A stretch of 64,000 bases of DNA from Sphingobacterium hotanense (GCF_008274825.1 NZ_CP030848.1:744001-808000); one strand, 5' to 3'. Numbered from the stretch's first letter, positions 8,236-19,158 are shown. Program-made: numbers and translations. The notes: generated by a model not told the origin, from the sequence alone.

Positions 8236-10107
8236 CTAAATGTTTCTAGCAAATCGCTCTGCTAATTCTTGTAATGTATATGTGATGATAACGGGTTTCC
8301 CATGAATCGAAATATTCGGTAATTCGCAGGCGAATAGGCGGTCGATTAAGTCCTCCATCCCTTGGTTATCTAATTTTGTACCGGCCTTTATAGCGGCATT
8401 CTTTGCCAAACTCTTCGCCAGTTTCTCGCGCTTATTCAACCGCAGGTCGCTCTGGTTCTTGAAATCCTCCAGCAACTGTTCGATAATCTGCCCCTCATTT
8501 ACATTCTCTAGATCTGCAGGAATCCCATCCACGACAAAAGTCGTTTTCCCGAACGGGCGCAACTGAAAACCCAAAGAATGAATCTCAGGCAACATGTCCT
8601 GAATCAATGCAAAATCTGCCGCATTCAGCTCTACCGTCTGTGGAAACAAACTTTGCTGACTCGAACCCTGATTGTTGATCAAATGCTGTTGAAATTGCTC
8701 AAACAGAATGCGCTCATGCGCCGCCTGCTGATCAATCAACATAAATCCAGAATGAATCTGCGATACAATATAACGATTATGTAACTGGAAAAACTGCTTT
8801 TTCGGCTGATCTGATGCCTGAATAAAACCACTGTCGGTCGCTTGCTCTTCCGGAATAAGCGGCAACTGTGTAGATTCCTCTTGCTCTGTAATCTGATAAA
8901 GCGAATCCCAGTTCTGAGGAATGCTCGTCTTACGCTCTAAGGCCTCCGGATAGCTGTATGAACGGCTTACCGCCGATCGTGCGCTCGGATTACCATCATC
9001 GAACGGATTGAAATTCGGATTGAAATTAATAGTCGGCGCCTGTATCTCATCCAATGGCTTAGGCGTGATCAAGGTGTCAAATCCTGTTTCCTGTTCAAAG
9101 TCTAAAGATGGGGTTATATTATACCGACCTAATGAACGCTTTACCGCAGAACGAAGAATAGCGTAAATAGCCTTCTCATCTTCATATTTTATCTCCGTTT
9201 TCGTAGGATGTACATTGATATCGATCTTCGAAGGGTCGATGTCGATGAACAAGACATACAATGGAAACATATCTGCCGGAAGAATCTCCTCGTAGGCATT
9301 CAGAACTGCATGATTCAAATAAGGATCCTTAATAAAACGATTGTTCACAAAGAAAAACTGCTCTCCGCGCGTCTTCTTCGCAAACTCAGGCTTCCCAATA
9401 TACCCCTTAATGTTCAATATGGTCGTCGTCTCCTCTACAGGCACCAGACGCTGGTTATAGCTATTGCCAAACAAATGGACTATCCGCTGCTTCAGGGATT
9501 CCTTCGGAAGGTGGAACATCTCGTTACCATCGCTATGCAACGAGAAGAAAATCTCGGGATGAGCCAAGGCAATACGCTGAAACTCGTCGAGAATATGTCT
9601 CAACTCTACGGAATTGCTCTTCAGAAAGTTGCGTCTCGCAGGAATGTTGTAGAATAGGTTTTTCACCGAGATACTACTGCCTGCTGGAGTCTGATCCGGA
9701 TATTGCTGAACAACTTCCGAACCTTCGATCTCAACAACAGTTCCTAACTCATCCTCATGTCGGCGCGTACGAAGTTCCACGTGCGCAATCGCCGCAATAG
9801 AAGCCATCGCCTCACCACGGAAGCCCATCGTACGGATAGCAAATAAATCCTCCGCCTTACGGATTTTCGACGTCGCATGCCGCTCAAAACATACACGAGC
9901 ATCCGTAACGCTCATACCACAGCCATTGTCAATAACCTGAATCAATGACTTCCCCGCATCCTTTACAATAAGTTTTATTTGATCTGCCCCCGCATCGATA
10001 GCATTCTCCATCATCTCCTTCACTGCTGATGCTGGTCGTTGAACAACCTCACCCGCCGCGATCTGATTGGCTACTGAATCGGGAAGCAATTGAATAATAT
10101 CCGACAT
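8236..10107 (-). CDS. mutL: DNA mismatch repair protein MutL
   Basis: Couples mismatch recognition by MutS to strand removal. The N-terminal GHKL ATPase is intact (IAAGEVVQRPASAVKEMMEN, DNGCGM, TMGFRGEAMASIAA). A linker of about 110 residues precedes the dimerisation domain. The C-terminal domain has DQQAAHERILFE from D459, which keeps the frame of the endonuclease motif DQHA(X)2E(X)4E but with His replaced by Gln. The other usual zinc-site blocks read AKNAAIKAG and SIHGKP, so both customary Cys ligands are lost. It heads the operon with two rhomboids and the EEP protein. A TAACTTTG box abuts the start. Confidence 0.96.
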   Translation of the reverse strand: MSDIIQLLPDSVANQIAAGEVVQRPASAVKEMMENAIDAGADQIKLIVKDAGKSLIQVIDNGCGMSVTDARVCFERHATSKIRKAEDLFAIRTMGFRGEAMASIAAIAHVELRTRRHEDELGTVVEIEGSEVVQQYPDQTPAGSSISVKNLFYNIPARRNFLKSNSVELRHILDEFQRIALAHPEIFFSLHSDGNEMFHLPKESLKQRIVHLFGNSYNQRLVPVEETTTILNIKGYIGKPEFAKKTRGEQFFFVNNRFIKDPYLNHAVLNAYEEILPADMFPLYVLFIDIDPSKIDINVHPTKTEIKYEDEKAIYAILRSAVKRSLGRYNITPSLDFEQETGFDTLITPKPLDEIQAPTINFNPNFNPFDDGNPSARSAVSRSYSYPEALERKTSIPQNWDSLYQITEQEESTQLPLIPEEQATDSGFIQASDQPKKQFFQLHNRYIVSQIHSGFMLIDQQAAHERILFEQFQQHLINNQGSSQQSLFPQTVELNAADFALIQDMLPEIHSLGFQLRPFGKTTFVVDGIPADLENVNEGQIIEQLLEDFKNQSDLRLNKREKLAKSLAKNAAIKAGTKLDNQGMEDLIDRLFACELPNISIHGKPVIITYTLQELAERFARNI

Positions 10108-10113
10108 AGTCTA

Positions 10114-10121
10114 CAAAGTTA
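10114..10121 (-). promoter_or_regulatory. -7 box just before mutL
   Basis: TAACTTTG on the minus strand ends 6 nt before the mutL ATG, so transcription would start at or within a base or two of the start codon. No clear TTTG/TTG is present at the expected distance upstream, so this is a weak prediction. Confidence 0.35.
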
Positions 10122-10254
10122 ACAAAAATGATGCTAATCATCCCCGATAAACGCCCCACAAGCCTTTCCCGCTGAAAAACAATTTATTGCCTTTTTTAGT
10201 ATAACATCGATTAGCATATTTCTGTTCGAAATCCATGACGGATTGACAGTAATT

Positions 10255-10288
10255 TTAAAGAAAAAAGAGCCGTAAATACTTACGGCTC
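10255..10288 (-). terminator. Intrinsic terminator downstream of the lysine catabolism genes
   Basis: Perfect 9-bp stem (10267-10275 with 10280-10288, loop atac). On the minus strand it is followed by six or more T residues, so it ends the aldehyde dehydrogenase-aminotransferase transcript before mutL. Confidence 0.85.
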
Positions 10289-10339
10289 TCAAAAGGCTTT
10301 TTTATTTTATTCTAGAACAGCTTGCTGTCCTTAATTATC

Positions 10340-11629
10340 TTAGTCGACCAACCTATCAACGATGGCAATTGCCTTGTCGATATCTTCCTTCGTTGCGGTC
10401 AGATGCGGTCTGAAACGAATACTACGATCGCCACAGCCTAAAATCAACATCTTCTCGCCCATCGCTTTCGCTACCAAGGCATCGCGCTCTTTGTCTGTAG
10501 GTAAATCAAATGCGCAAAGCAAGCCTTTACCGCGTACCGCAGTGATACTTGGATGTTTTTTTGCAAGGATATTTAATTGTTCTATCAAATATGCCCCCAA
10601 TACAGCTGCTTTTTCTACCAAGTTCTCTTGCTCGATGATTTCTAAAATCAAACGGAAGCGAACCATATCAACCAAATTACCACCGAACGTCGAGTTAATA
10701 CGGCTTGACTCTTTGAATACATGGTTTTCCACGCGATCAAATTTCTCTTTATTCGCCAAAATTCCACATACTTGGGTCTTCTTACCAAAAGAGATCACAT
10801 CAGGAATAATGCCTAAGTGCTCATAGCACCACATTTTACCCGTCATCGCGATACCAGTCTGTACCTCGTCTAAGATTAATATAATATCATTCTTATCGCA
10901 GATCTCACGCAGCTTCTGGAAAAACTCATTGCGGAAATGGTTATCTCCACCTTCTGCCTGTATAGGCTCGATGATTAAGCATGCGATATCCGCTGGGTTT
11001 TTCGCAATAGCAGCCTCAATTTCTTGAATGGCTTGCTCTTCTGCCTTGATGGCATCATTTACAGACTCCTCAGTCAATGGAAACTGCAGCCTCGGATTGC
11101 TGATTCTTGGCCAATCGAATTTCGGAAAGTACATGTACTTTCGCGGATCCTTCGTATTTGTTAAGGACAAAGTATAGCCGGAACGGCCGTGGAATGCCTG
11201 CTTAAAGTGAATTACTTGGCTCGCCTCTTGCTCGATACCCTTGCTTAAGTTCAATCTAGTTTTCCAATCGAATGCTGCTTTCAATGCGTTTTCAACCGCC
11301 AAAGCTCCGCCATCGATGAAAAAACAATACCTTAATTCTTTAGGAATACCTACGCGCTCGAAGGTGTCCAAGAAATCGGCATATTCTCTAGGGTATACGT
11401 CCGATAGAGCCAACTTATTGATGGCAGACTGCTTCAGCGCATCTGCATTTTTTAAAATATGAGGATGGTTGTAACCAACAGGGGAGGAAGCAAACATGCT
11501 GAACATATCTAAATACTCGTTCCCATCAACATCCACAATATAGGAGCCGTGCGACTTCTCCAAGTCAATAACTACCGGTAGGCCGTCGGCAAGAATATGC
11601 TTCGCTAATCTTTGATGTGTCTCTCTCAT
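10340..11629 (-). CDS. lat: L-lysine 6-aminotransferase
   Basis: A PLP-dependent class III aminotransferase that moves the epsilon-amino group of L-lysine to 2-oxoglutarate, giving 2-aminoadipate 6-semialdehyde. The 429-residue sequence has the typical start (HQRLAKHILADGLPVVIDLEKS), LILDEVQTGIAMTGKMW with the cofactor-binding Asp, and SFGKKTQVCG with the PLP lysine (K283 or K284). This last block is distinctive for LAT as opposed to ornithine or GABA aminotransferases. It follows an aldehyde dehydrogenase gene by 5 nt, and together they convert lysine to 2-aminoadipate. Confidence 0.92.
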   Translation of the reverse strand: MRETHQRLAKHILADGLPVVIDLEKSHGSYIVDVDGNEYLDMFSMFASSPVGYNHPHILKNADALKQSAINKLALSDVYPREYADFLDTFERVGIPKELRYCFFIDGGALAVENALKAAFDWKTRLNLSKGIEQEASQVIHFKQAFHGRSGYTLSLTNTKDPRKYMYFPKFDWPRISNPRLQFPLTEESVNDAIKAEEQAIQEIEAAIAKNPADIACLIIEPIQAEGGDNHFRNEFFQKLREICDKNDIILILDEVQTGIAMTGKMWCYEHLGIIPDVISFGKKTQVCGILANKEKFDRVENHVFKESSRINSTFGGNLVDMVRFRLILEIIEQENLVEKAAVLGAYLIEQLNILAKKHPSITAVRGKGLLCAFDLPTDKERDALVAKAMGEKMLILGCGDRSIRFRPHLTATKEDIDKAIAIVDRLVD

Positions 11630-11634
11630 AATGC

Positions 11635-13164
11635 TTATAAATCAAATTTAATCCCTTGTGCCAAAGGAAGGTTAGTCGTATAGTTAATGGTATTCGTTTG
11701 ACGGCGCATATAAACTTTCCATGCGTCCGATCCAGATTCACGACCACCGCCGGTTTCTTTCTCTCCGCCGAAAGCTCCGCCGATTTCAGCACCCGAAGTA
11801 CCAATGTTAACATTCGCAATACCACAGTCTGAACCATTCTGACTTAAGAAAAGCTCCGACTCGCGAACGCTGTTCGTCATGATCGCAGAGGATAAACCTT
11901 GTTTTACACCATTTTGTAAGGCAATAGCCTCCTCCAATTCGCCTTTGTATTTTATTAAATAAAGGATTGGGGCGAAGGTCTCATGCTGAACAATCTCATA
12001 ATGGTTCTCTACCTCGGCAATAACCGGCGTAACGTAGCAACCGCTTTCATAACCCTTCCCTTTCAACACTTCTCCCTTCGTTAAAAGCTTGCCGCCTTCT
12101 TCCTTAATTTTTTCTAAAGCATTCAAATACATATCAACAGCATCAGTATCAATTAATGGTCCCATGTGATGTTTAATATCTAAAGGATCACCGATTTTAA
12201 TCTGCTTATAGGCATCCACTAAAGATTTTTTCACCTTATCATAAATGCTCTCATGAATAATCAAGCGTCTTGTGCTGGTACAACGTTGTCCTGCAGTTCC
12301 TACGGCTCCGAATACCGCACCAATAATCGTCATCTTCAGATCAGCGCTTGGCGTCACGATGATGGCGTTGTTTCCGCCTAATTCTAACAGCGATTTGCCC
12401 AGACGTTGTGCTACGGTCGTCGCCACGATCTTACCCATGCGGGTAGAACCCGTCGCTGATACCAATGGAATGCGCTCATCGGATGATATCCATTCTCCAA
12501 CTTCCTTGTCGCCAGTAACGATCGAAGAAATGCCCTCCGGCAATTTATTCGCTTTTAAGATGTCGGCTATGATTTTCTGACATGCAACCGCACACAAAGG
12601 CGTTTTCTCGCTCGCCTTCCAAACCACAACATCGCCACATACTAATGCTAATGCTGCGTTCCACGCCCAAACAGCAACAGGGAAATTGAAAGCCGTGATG
12701 ATACCAACAATTCCTAGCGGATGATATTGGTCGTACATACGGTGCCCCGGACGCTCCGAGTGGATGGTGTTTCCATATAACTGTCTCGATAAACCAACCG
12801 CAAAGTCACAGATGTCGATCATTTCCTGAACCTCACCCATACCTTCTTGGTATGATTTACCCATCTCGTAAGACACAAGTTTGCCCAATAAAGGTTTTAC
12901 TTCTCGCAGTTTTTCGCCCAATTGCCTAACAATCTCTCCGCGCTTCGGTGCAGGGATATCTCGCCATTCCAATTTAGCCTTCTCTGCTTCCTGCATCACT
13001 TTTTCATATTCCTTTTTGGTACTGCTTTGAACCTTCGCTATCAGCTTTCCGTTGGTTGGCGAGTATGACGCTATCAATCCTCCTTTTGAAAACCACTTGC
13101 TACCTGTACTTGTGCCCAAGTTTTCTACTTCTATTCCTAGTGCTTTTAATTCTTTGGATGTCAT
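11635..13164 (-). CDS. ALDH7-type aldehyde dehydrogenase (2-aminoadipate semialdehyde dehydrogenase)
   Basis: NAD(P)-dependent oxidation of 2-aminoadipate semialdehyde to 2-aminoadipate is the likely reaction. The 509 residues match the ALDH7A1/antiquitin length. Visible blocks are ITAFNFPVAVWAWN, VWKASEKTPL, VSATGSTRMG, LELGGNNAII with the general-base Glu, and GTAGQRCTSTRRL with the catalytic Cys. The C-terminal IGGAFGGEKETGGGRESGSDAW is typical of the antiquitin branch. It is first in the two-gene unit with lat. Substrate choice is inferred from the family and from the adjacent lysine aminotransferase. Confidence 0.9.
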   Translation of the reverse strand: MTSKELKALGIEVENLGTSTGSKWFSKGGLIASYSPTNGKLIAKVQSSTKKEYEKVMQEAEKAKLEWRDIPAPKRGEIVRQLGEKLREVKPLLGKLVSYEMGKSYQEGMGEVQEMIDICDFAVGLSRQLYGNTIHSERPGHRMYDQYHPLGIVGIITAFNFPVAVWAWNAALALVCGDVVVWKASEKTPLCAVACQKIIADILKANKLPEGISSIVTGDKEVGEWISSDERIPLVSATGSTRMGKIVATTVAQRLGKSLLELGGNNAIIVTPSADLKMTIIGAVFGAVGTAGQRCTSTRRLIIHESIYDKVKKSLVDAYKQIKIGDPLDIKHHMGPLIDTDAVDMYLNALEKIKEEGGKLLTKGEVLKGKGYESGCYVTPVIAEVENHYEIVQHETFAPILYLIKYKGELEEAIALQNGVKQGLSSAIMTNSVRESELFLSQNGSDCGIANVNIGTSGAEIGGAFGGEKETGGGRESGSDAWKVYMRRQTNTINYTTNLPLAQGIKFDL

Positions 13165-13577
13165 ATGTTGGTTTATATTATTCGAAATTTGACTAAATAT
13201 AGAGAATATAATTTATTATTTATATTAAATTATCGAATTATATGAATTTTGTTGTCCCCAATTCCGAAGAAAACTCAATCTTCAGAGAAACTGCTAAGTG
13301 CTTGAGATAAAGATTATAACAAAGTTTGCTTCCCTGAAAACATCAACAAACCAACAGTAAACACATAGAACCGTCAAAAAATTAGTGATAGCAGTCATTT
13401 TCGAAACGTTCACCACATCTTATATTTAACTTTACTATGTGCCTAATCAAAAGGAGGCGCATAAATACGAAACCTCCATTATAAAAAGAACTAAAAAAAT
13501 AATGAAAGCACAAAGGAATAACCCTTTATAAAAACAATACACTTGCGCTAATATTTAACATAGCAAAGGCGACATAC
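13165..13577. other. AT-rich divergent intergenic region
   Basis: No gene is visible here. The stretch separates the minus-strand lysine genes from the plus-strand acyl-CoA dehydrogenase and must hold promoters for both. It is strongly AT-rich, and I could not fix a convincing pair of boxes. Confidence 0.5.
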
Positions 13578-13625
13578 TCTAAAATCTAAAGTCTTATATC
13601 TAATATCTAACGTCTAATATCTAAC
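13578..13625 (-). repeat. TAG-tract repeat ending directly at the gcdH start codon
   Basis: About 48 nt built from variations on TCTAATATCTAA (reverse orientation of the tract family). The tract ends one base before the ATG at 13627. It lacks a Shine-Dalgarno-like sequence, so the tract itself forms the immediate 5' leader. Confidence 0.75.
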
Positions 13626-13626
13626 C

Positions 13627-14784
13627 ATGGTTGACTACTTTAAAATCGAAGACCTTCTTTCGGCAGAACATATCTTAATTCGCGATGCTATTCGCGACTT
13701 TGTAAACTTAGAAATACGTCCTGAAATAGATCATTTTGCACAGGAGCATAAGGAAATTCCCAATCTGATGAAGAAGTTGGGGGAAGTCGGTGCGCTCGGT
13801 CCTTTTATTCCACAGGAATACGGTGGGGCAGGACTTGATTATCTAGCCTATGGTCTTATCATGCAAGAACTGGAAGCGGGCGACTCGGCGATACGCTCTG
13901 CAGCGTCCGTGCAATCGTCGCTCGTAATGTATCCTATTTATTCCTTCGGGTCCGAAGAACAACGAAAGAAATATCTACCTGCCTTAGGCGCAGGAGAATT
14001 TATTGGTGCTTTTGGCCTAACAGAACCTAATCACGGATCGGACCCCGGAAGTATGGAAACTAGATTAACGCCTGATGGGGATGGTTTCCGACTACATGGT
14101 TCTAAAATGTGGATCACGAATGCGCCGATATGTGATGTAGCCGTTGTATGGGCGCGTGATCATGAGGATAAAGTTCGTGGTGTAATCGTTGAGCGGAAGA
14201 TGGAAGGATTTTCTACACCCGAAACATTGAACAAATGGTCTTTGCGTGCGTCAAAGACTGGCGAGCTTGTTTTCGATCAGGTGTATATTCCTAAAGAGTA
14301 TGTGCTGCCGCATGTTCAAAGTATGCGCGGACCGCTATCTTGCTTAAACTCCGCGCGCTACGGTATTTCTTGGGGCGCCATCGGTGCAGCAATAGACTGC
14401 TATGAGGTGGCCTTGAAGTACGCCAAAGAACGGGAACAATTCGGCAAACCGATCGCGTCCTTCCAATTGCAACAAAAGAAATTGGCAGAAATGCTGACTG
14501 AGATCACAAAAGCGCAGCTCCTTTCCTGGCGCCTGGCAACCTTGAGGAACAATGACCAAGCGAGCCCGCAACAAATTTCAATGGCGAAGCGCAATAATGT
14601 GCATATGGCATTGCAGGTGGCACGTGAAGCGCGCCAAGTGCTCGGTGCAATGGGAATCGTTGGCGACTATCCGATTATGCGCCACATGATGAACCTGGAG
14701 TCGGTAATAACCTATGAGGGTACTCATGATGTACATTTATTGATCACCGGACAAGATATAACGGGTATCAGCGCCTTCCAATAG
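13627..14784 (+). CDS. gcdH: Acyl-CoA dehydrogenase, glutaryl-CoA dehydrogenase type
   Basis: An FAD enzyme that would oxidise and decarboxylate glutaryl-CoA to crotonyl-CoA. At 385 residues it has FGLTEPNHGSDPGSMETR (FAD/substrate binding), SKMWITNAP, SLRASKTGELVFDQV and CLNSARYGISWGAIGA. The C-terminal TYEGTHDVHLLITGQDITG carries the catalytic Glu in the context seen in GCDH. These blocks match glutaryl-CoA dehydrogenases better than short- or medium-chain enzymes. It is divergent from the lysine-to-aminoadipate genes, which supports one degradative route lysine > aminoadipate > glutaryl-CoA > crotonyl-CoA. The intervening steps are not encoded here. The substrate is inferred. Confidence 0.87.
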   Translation: MVDYFKIEDLLSAEHILIRDAIRDFVNLEIRPEIDHFAQEHKEIPNLMKKLGEVGALGPFIPQEYGGAGLDYLAYGLIMQELEAGDSAIRSAASVQSSLVMYPIYSFGSEEQRKKYLPALGAGEFIGAFGLTEPNHGSDPGSMETRLTPDGDGFRLHGSKMWITNAPICDVAVVWARDHEDKVRGVIVERKMEGFSTPETLNKWSLRASKTGELVFDQVYIPKEYVLPHVQSMRGPLSCLNSARYGISWGAIGAAIDCYEVALKYAKEREQFGKPIASFQLQQKKLAEMLTEITKAQLLSWRLATLRNNDQASPQQISMAKRNNVHMALQVAREARQVLGAMGIVGDYPIMRHMMNLESVITYEGTHDVHLLITGQDITGISAFQ

Positions 14785-14786
14785 TG

Positions 14787-16067
14787 CTATCTATTATAAG
14801 GCATATCACTAACCCATCGGAAACCTCGGGTTTTTAAGTCGATATTTTCCATATCTATCTTATTTATATAGATGGATATGGAATCTTTAGACCCGATGTC
14901 CCTTAACATGATCCCTGCTTCACGTTTTTCATAGCGAAAATGCTGAGTTGGCTCTCCCGCCTTCCCAATAATCTTGATTTCTTTATTAAGGCTGTCGCTC
15001 GTCATCTGATAGGTGCGACTTTTCATCTCCGCATCGCGGACGATCAGTGATTGCTCGTTGATGAAGATCAGAAAATGCCAGTCATCTGGAATCCGAAGTT
15101 TCTTCCGGTTCTCATATTCGCGCAGCGGTAAATAGTAAACGCCATAAAGATCGCTCTCTGTTTGTATGAATTGCTTGATAAACTTATCAGCCCTTATAAT
15201 ACTTTGCACGGCAGGTGCGACGGTTGCAAGGAGCATAATTACTTTTATCGATATCAAACTTATTCGCTTCCAGCGTGCATTAAGTTGCAGGCTCGGCGGA
15301 GGGCTGAGCGAAATAGCTTTTCCTTGTATAAGCAGTTTGTAGAATTTGCTGATGTTCGGACCTAATAGATATAGAGAAAATAATACCAGAGTTGTCGAGA
15401 GCATCTTGACGGGCACATCATAGAAATAATTAGTCGCCATCACGTTGATACTAACACCTAGGGTAATGATTGCCCCGATCGTCATCGTCTTCCTAAACAA
15501 TAACAAAACGCCCAACATCTCAGCGATACCTATCATTATATTATAAGGATGCGATGCGCCGTAGAATGCCCAAGCCAAGCCCATAGGCGAATATTGATAT
15601 AGCGGCTCCGTCAGTTTATATAAGGTAGGGAAGGGGAACTGCCCCTGAAAGAGCTTGATAACTCCATAGTTGAACATGGTGATGCCAACATAATATCGTA
15701 GAAGCACCGTTAACCAGTAATAGAGTTTCGGATATTCTCTGTTTTTCCGATCAACGAGCGACCAAACTATACAAGCAATAATAGATAGCAGCAATATCAA
15801 TAGTAAGATCAGCCAATGCACGGTGCTGTCGCCGCTACCATTCCTATAATAAGGAACGGTTTGATTCAGGTCTAGCCATCCTGCAGTCATGCCCTTCATG
15901 AACCCGATTATTGCGTCGCCCATCAAGGGAACGAAAGGAGTAAGAAAGAGGAACGTATGATTATTGAACAGCAGGATAAATAATAGAAAGAGAATAAAGC
16001 AGAACCTAAAGAATATAGGTTGTTTCGGAAACATACGCGTGGCAGTGATATCGTTGTCGGTATTCAT
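14787..16067 (-). CDS. DoxX-like integral membrane protein
   Basis: A 426-residue protein with about eight hydrophobic helices in the first 280 residues, then a soluble C-terminal domain of about 140 residues (from LYGVYYLPLREYENRKK). The membrane part has features of the DoxX-like superfamily (LLRYYVGITMFNYGVIKLFQGQ; IGIAEMLGVLLLFRKT). That superfamily includes subunits and partners of respiratory or thiol-redox proteins, but no specific role can be given. It converges on gcdH with 2 nt between stop codons. No partner gene is adjacent on its own strand. Confidence 0.75.
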   Translation of the reverse strand: MNTDNDITATRMFPKQPIFFRFCFILFLLFILLFNNHTFLFLTPFVPLMGDAIIGFMKGMTAGWLDLNQTVPYYRNGSGDSTVHWLILLLILLLSIIACIVWSLVDRKNREYPKLYYWLTVLLRYYVGITMFNYGVIKLFQGQFPFPTLYKLTEPLYQYSPMGLAWAFYGASHPYNIMIGIAEMLGVLLLFRKTMTIGAIITLGVSINVMATNYFYDVPVKMLSTTLVLFSLYLLGPNISKFYKLLIQGKAISLSPPPSLQLNARWKRISLISIKVIMLLATVAPAVQSIIRADKFIKQFIQTESDLYGVYYLPLREYENRKKLRIPDDWHFLIFINEQSLIVRDAEMKSRTYQMTSDSLNKEIKIIGKAGEPTQHFRYEKREAGIMLRDIGSKDSISIYINKIDMENIDLKTRGFRWVSDMPYNR

Positions 16068-16191
16068 GTTTGGTTAGTAAGTAGGTTAAATATAATAGAT
16101 GTCTGTGGGAATAGCTGCGGTCGCATTTAGATTTAACTTTTTTTAAGAGCTGGATTGGGCTGGTTGAAATGGGGGTGTTGTTTTTTTTCCT

Positions 16192-16646
16192 TGGATCAGG
16201 AAAGGAAGGGAATTTTGTCTTTGAACCAGGAAAGGAAGGATTTAAGGATTGGCAGGATCGGGCGTACGTTTCCTAAAAGATATATAATCGATCCCTTTAT
16301 CCACCGCCATACCCGATCCTGCTCATCCTTGCATCCTTCCTTTCCTGGTTCAGACGAAACACTTCAAAAATGGATTAGCACCCTGTTGGCCTCTTTCAAT
16401 TTTCGAACTGTCCAGGCTGTAATATTCTATAACTTGCCTTTTTTGTCTTGAACCAGGAAGGGAAGGATTTAAGGATTGACAGGATCGGGCACACGTTTCT
16501 TAAAAGATATATAATTGATCTCCTTATCCACCGCCATACCTGATCCTGATCATCCTTGTATCCTTCCTTTCCTGGTTCAGAAACGAACTCATTTTTTCTT
16601 TCAACATGATCCTGCTCATCCTTGCATCCTTCCTTTCCTGGTTCAG
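16192..16646. repeat. Cluster of GAACCAGGAAAGGAAGG palindromic repeats
   Basis: Two full palindromic units occur. Unit 1 has arms 16222-16262 and 16312-16353; unit 2 has arms 16449-16488 and 16539-16580. Arms run about 40 nt and match at roughly nine positions in ten. The loops of the two units (about 48 nt, containing AAAAGATATATAAT) are also homologous, so a ~130-bp unit has been duplicated. Half-units lie at 16194-16210 (forward) and 16608-16646 (reverse). Short open frames across this cluster (for example 16155-16451 and 16606-17133) are repeat artefacts without recognisable protein. Confidence 0.85.
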
Positions 16647-17027
16647 ACAAACGCCGAAAAATCAAAACTTTCTTTCTCCCCTCCTTCAAAGACCAACCCG
16701 AAAAGACAAAATCCCCCTTCTAAAACAAAGTTTCAAAGACAGCTCCCCAATCCCCGCCGCACAGCTCCGACGGCTCAGAACCCTTGTTCTCCCAATACAG
16801 ACCCCATACAGAACCCAATCAAGCCCGCTCGGCAAGGACTCTGATAGGGGAGAGCAAGGTTCCTACAAAAGCTTTGACCCAACCCAAGCCCCTTTCAGGC
16901 CCCTTCCAATCCCCCATTTCCCTCCACTAACCCGCAGAACCGCCCCTTCCTACCTATTTCTCGATAAATTATTGCTCACATTGCTAGCGAGTTACGCTAT
17001 TCCGCTAAAAATATTCGTTTGCAGGTC
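16647..17027. other. Upstream flank of the rRNA operon, no gene seen
   Basis: C-rich, low-complexity sequence on the plus strand (many CCC and AAC runs). It can be read as open frames, but these have Pro/Thr/Ser-rich translations without start signals or similarity that I recognise. I treat it as non-coding. Confidence 0.5.
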
Positions 17028-17059
17028 TTGGAAGTATGGTCAATTTGTCCCTATCTTTG
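17028..17059 (+). promoter_or_regulatory. rRNA operon promoter P1
   Basis: TTG (17028-17030), a 21-nt spacer, and TATCTTTG (17052-17059) match the Bacteroidota promoter consensus. It lies about 160 nt upstream of a second match and about 450 nt before 16S. Confidence 0.65.
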
Positions 17060-17186
17060 CACCACTCCGCAAGGGAGGGACGGTCGAAACGGCCATGACA
17101 TCGGGAAGGAAAGAGCAGGATCTGCAGGGTTGAAAAGCACCCAGGATCCACCTCAAAATAAGCCTCAAAAAATATTTTAAAATAAA

Positions 17187-17219
17187 TTTTGCAGATTAAA
17201 AAAAAACCTTCTACCTTTG
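17187..17219 (+). promoter_or_regulatory. rRNA operon promoter P2
   Basis: TTTTG (17187-17191), a 20-nt spacer rich in A, and TACCTTTG (17212-17219) make an excellent match to TTTG-N19-21-TAnnTTTG. An A/T-rich stretch precedes it. Transcription would start near 17226, leaving a leader of about 285 nt before 16S. Confidence 0.8.
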
Positions 17220-17339
17220 CAGTCCCAACTACGGGGAACGGCTGAGAGCGCAAGGCTCGAAGCTGATAAAACTGAAAGCTTGAGCGCCACGGAAACAAGG
17301 CGCACAACATAAGAAAAGCGGAAGCGAGATGCGGAAGCG

Positions 17340-17353
17340 AAAAGTTCTTTAAG
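17340..17353 (+). promoter_or_regulatory. boxA-like antitermination site in the rRNA leader
   Basis: AAAGTTCTTTAAGA resembles boxA (TGCTCTTTAA). A related sequence (AGTTCTTTGACATA) recurs in the 16S-23S spacer before 23S, the expected positions for Nus-factor antitermination of an rRNA operon. Confidence 0.5.
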
Positions 17354-17509
17354 AAATAATGATCATGTAGCGCAGCGAGTAGACGCAAGTCGAAAGTTGA
17401 ACAAGAAGATTTTTTAAATCAATTCAACCAGATCGGAACCAGGGAAACAGATATTTAAATAAAGACAATTCTATTTATTATAAATAGTCTTGATCTTACA
17501 CTTCATTTT

Positions 17510-19038
<1,529 letters not shown>

Positions 19039-19158
19039 CTAGAGCCTGATTCCGGCTCGTCTGCGCAACATTTGATCGTTAAAACAAGAAACACATTAGA
19101 AGAAAGTACCTGCCCAGCGTAAGTTGGCATGGTATCTTGAGAAGATGAGAATTAAGCT

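Noticed and set aside
11565..11837. 90-codon open frame overlapping the junction of lat and the aldehyde dehydrogenase gene
   Set aside because: It is a shadow on the same strand in another frame of two well-supported enzymes.
16155..17133. Several overlapping open frames of about 97-175 codons upstream of the rRNA operon
   Set aside because: They cross the palindromic repeats and C-rich filler, overlap each other on both strands, give low-complexity Pro/Ser/Phe-rich products and have no recognisable family.
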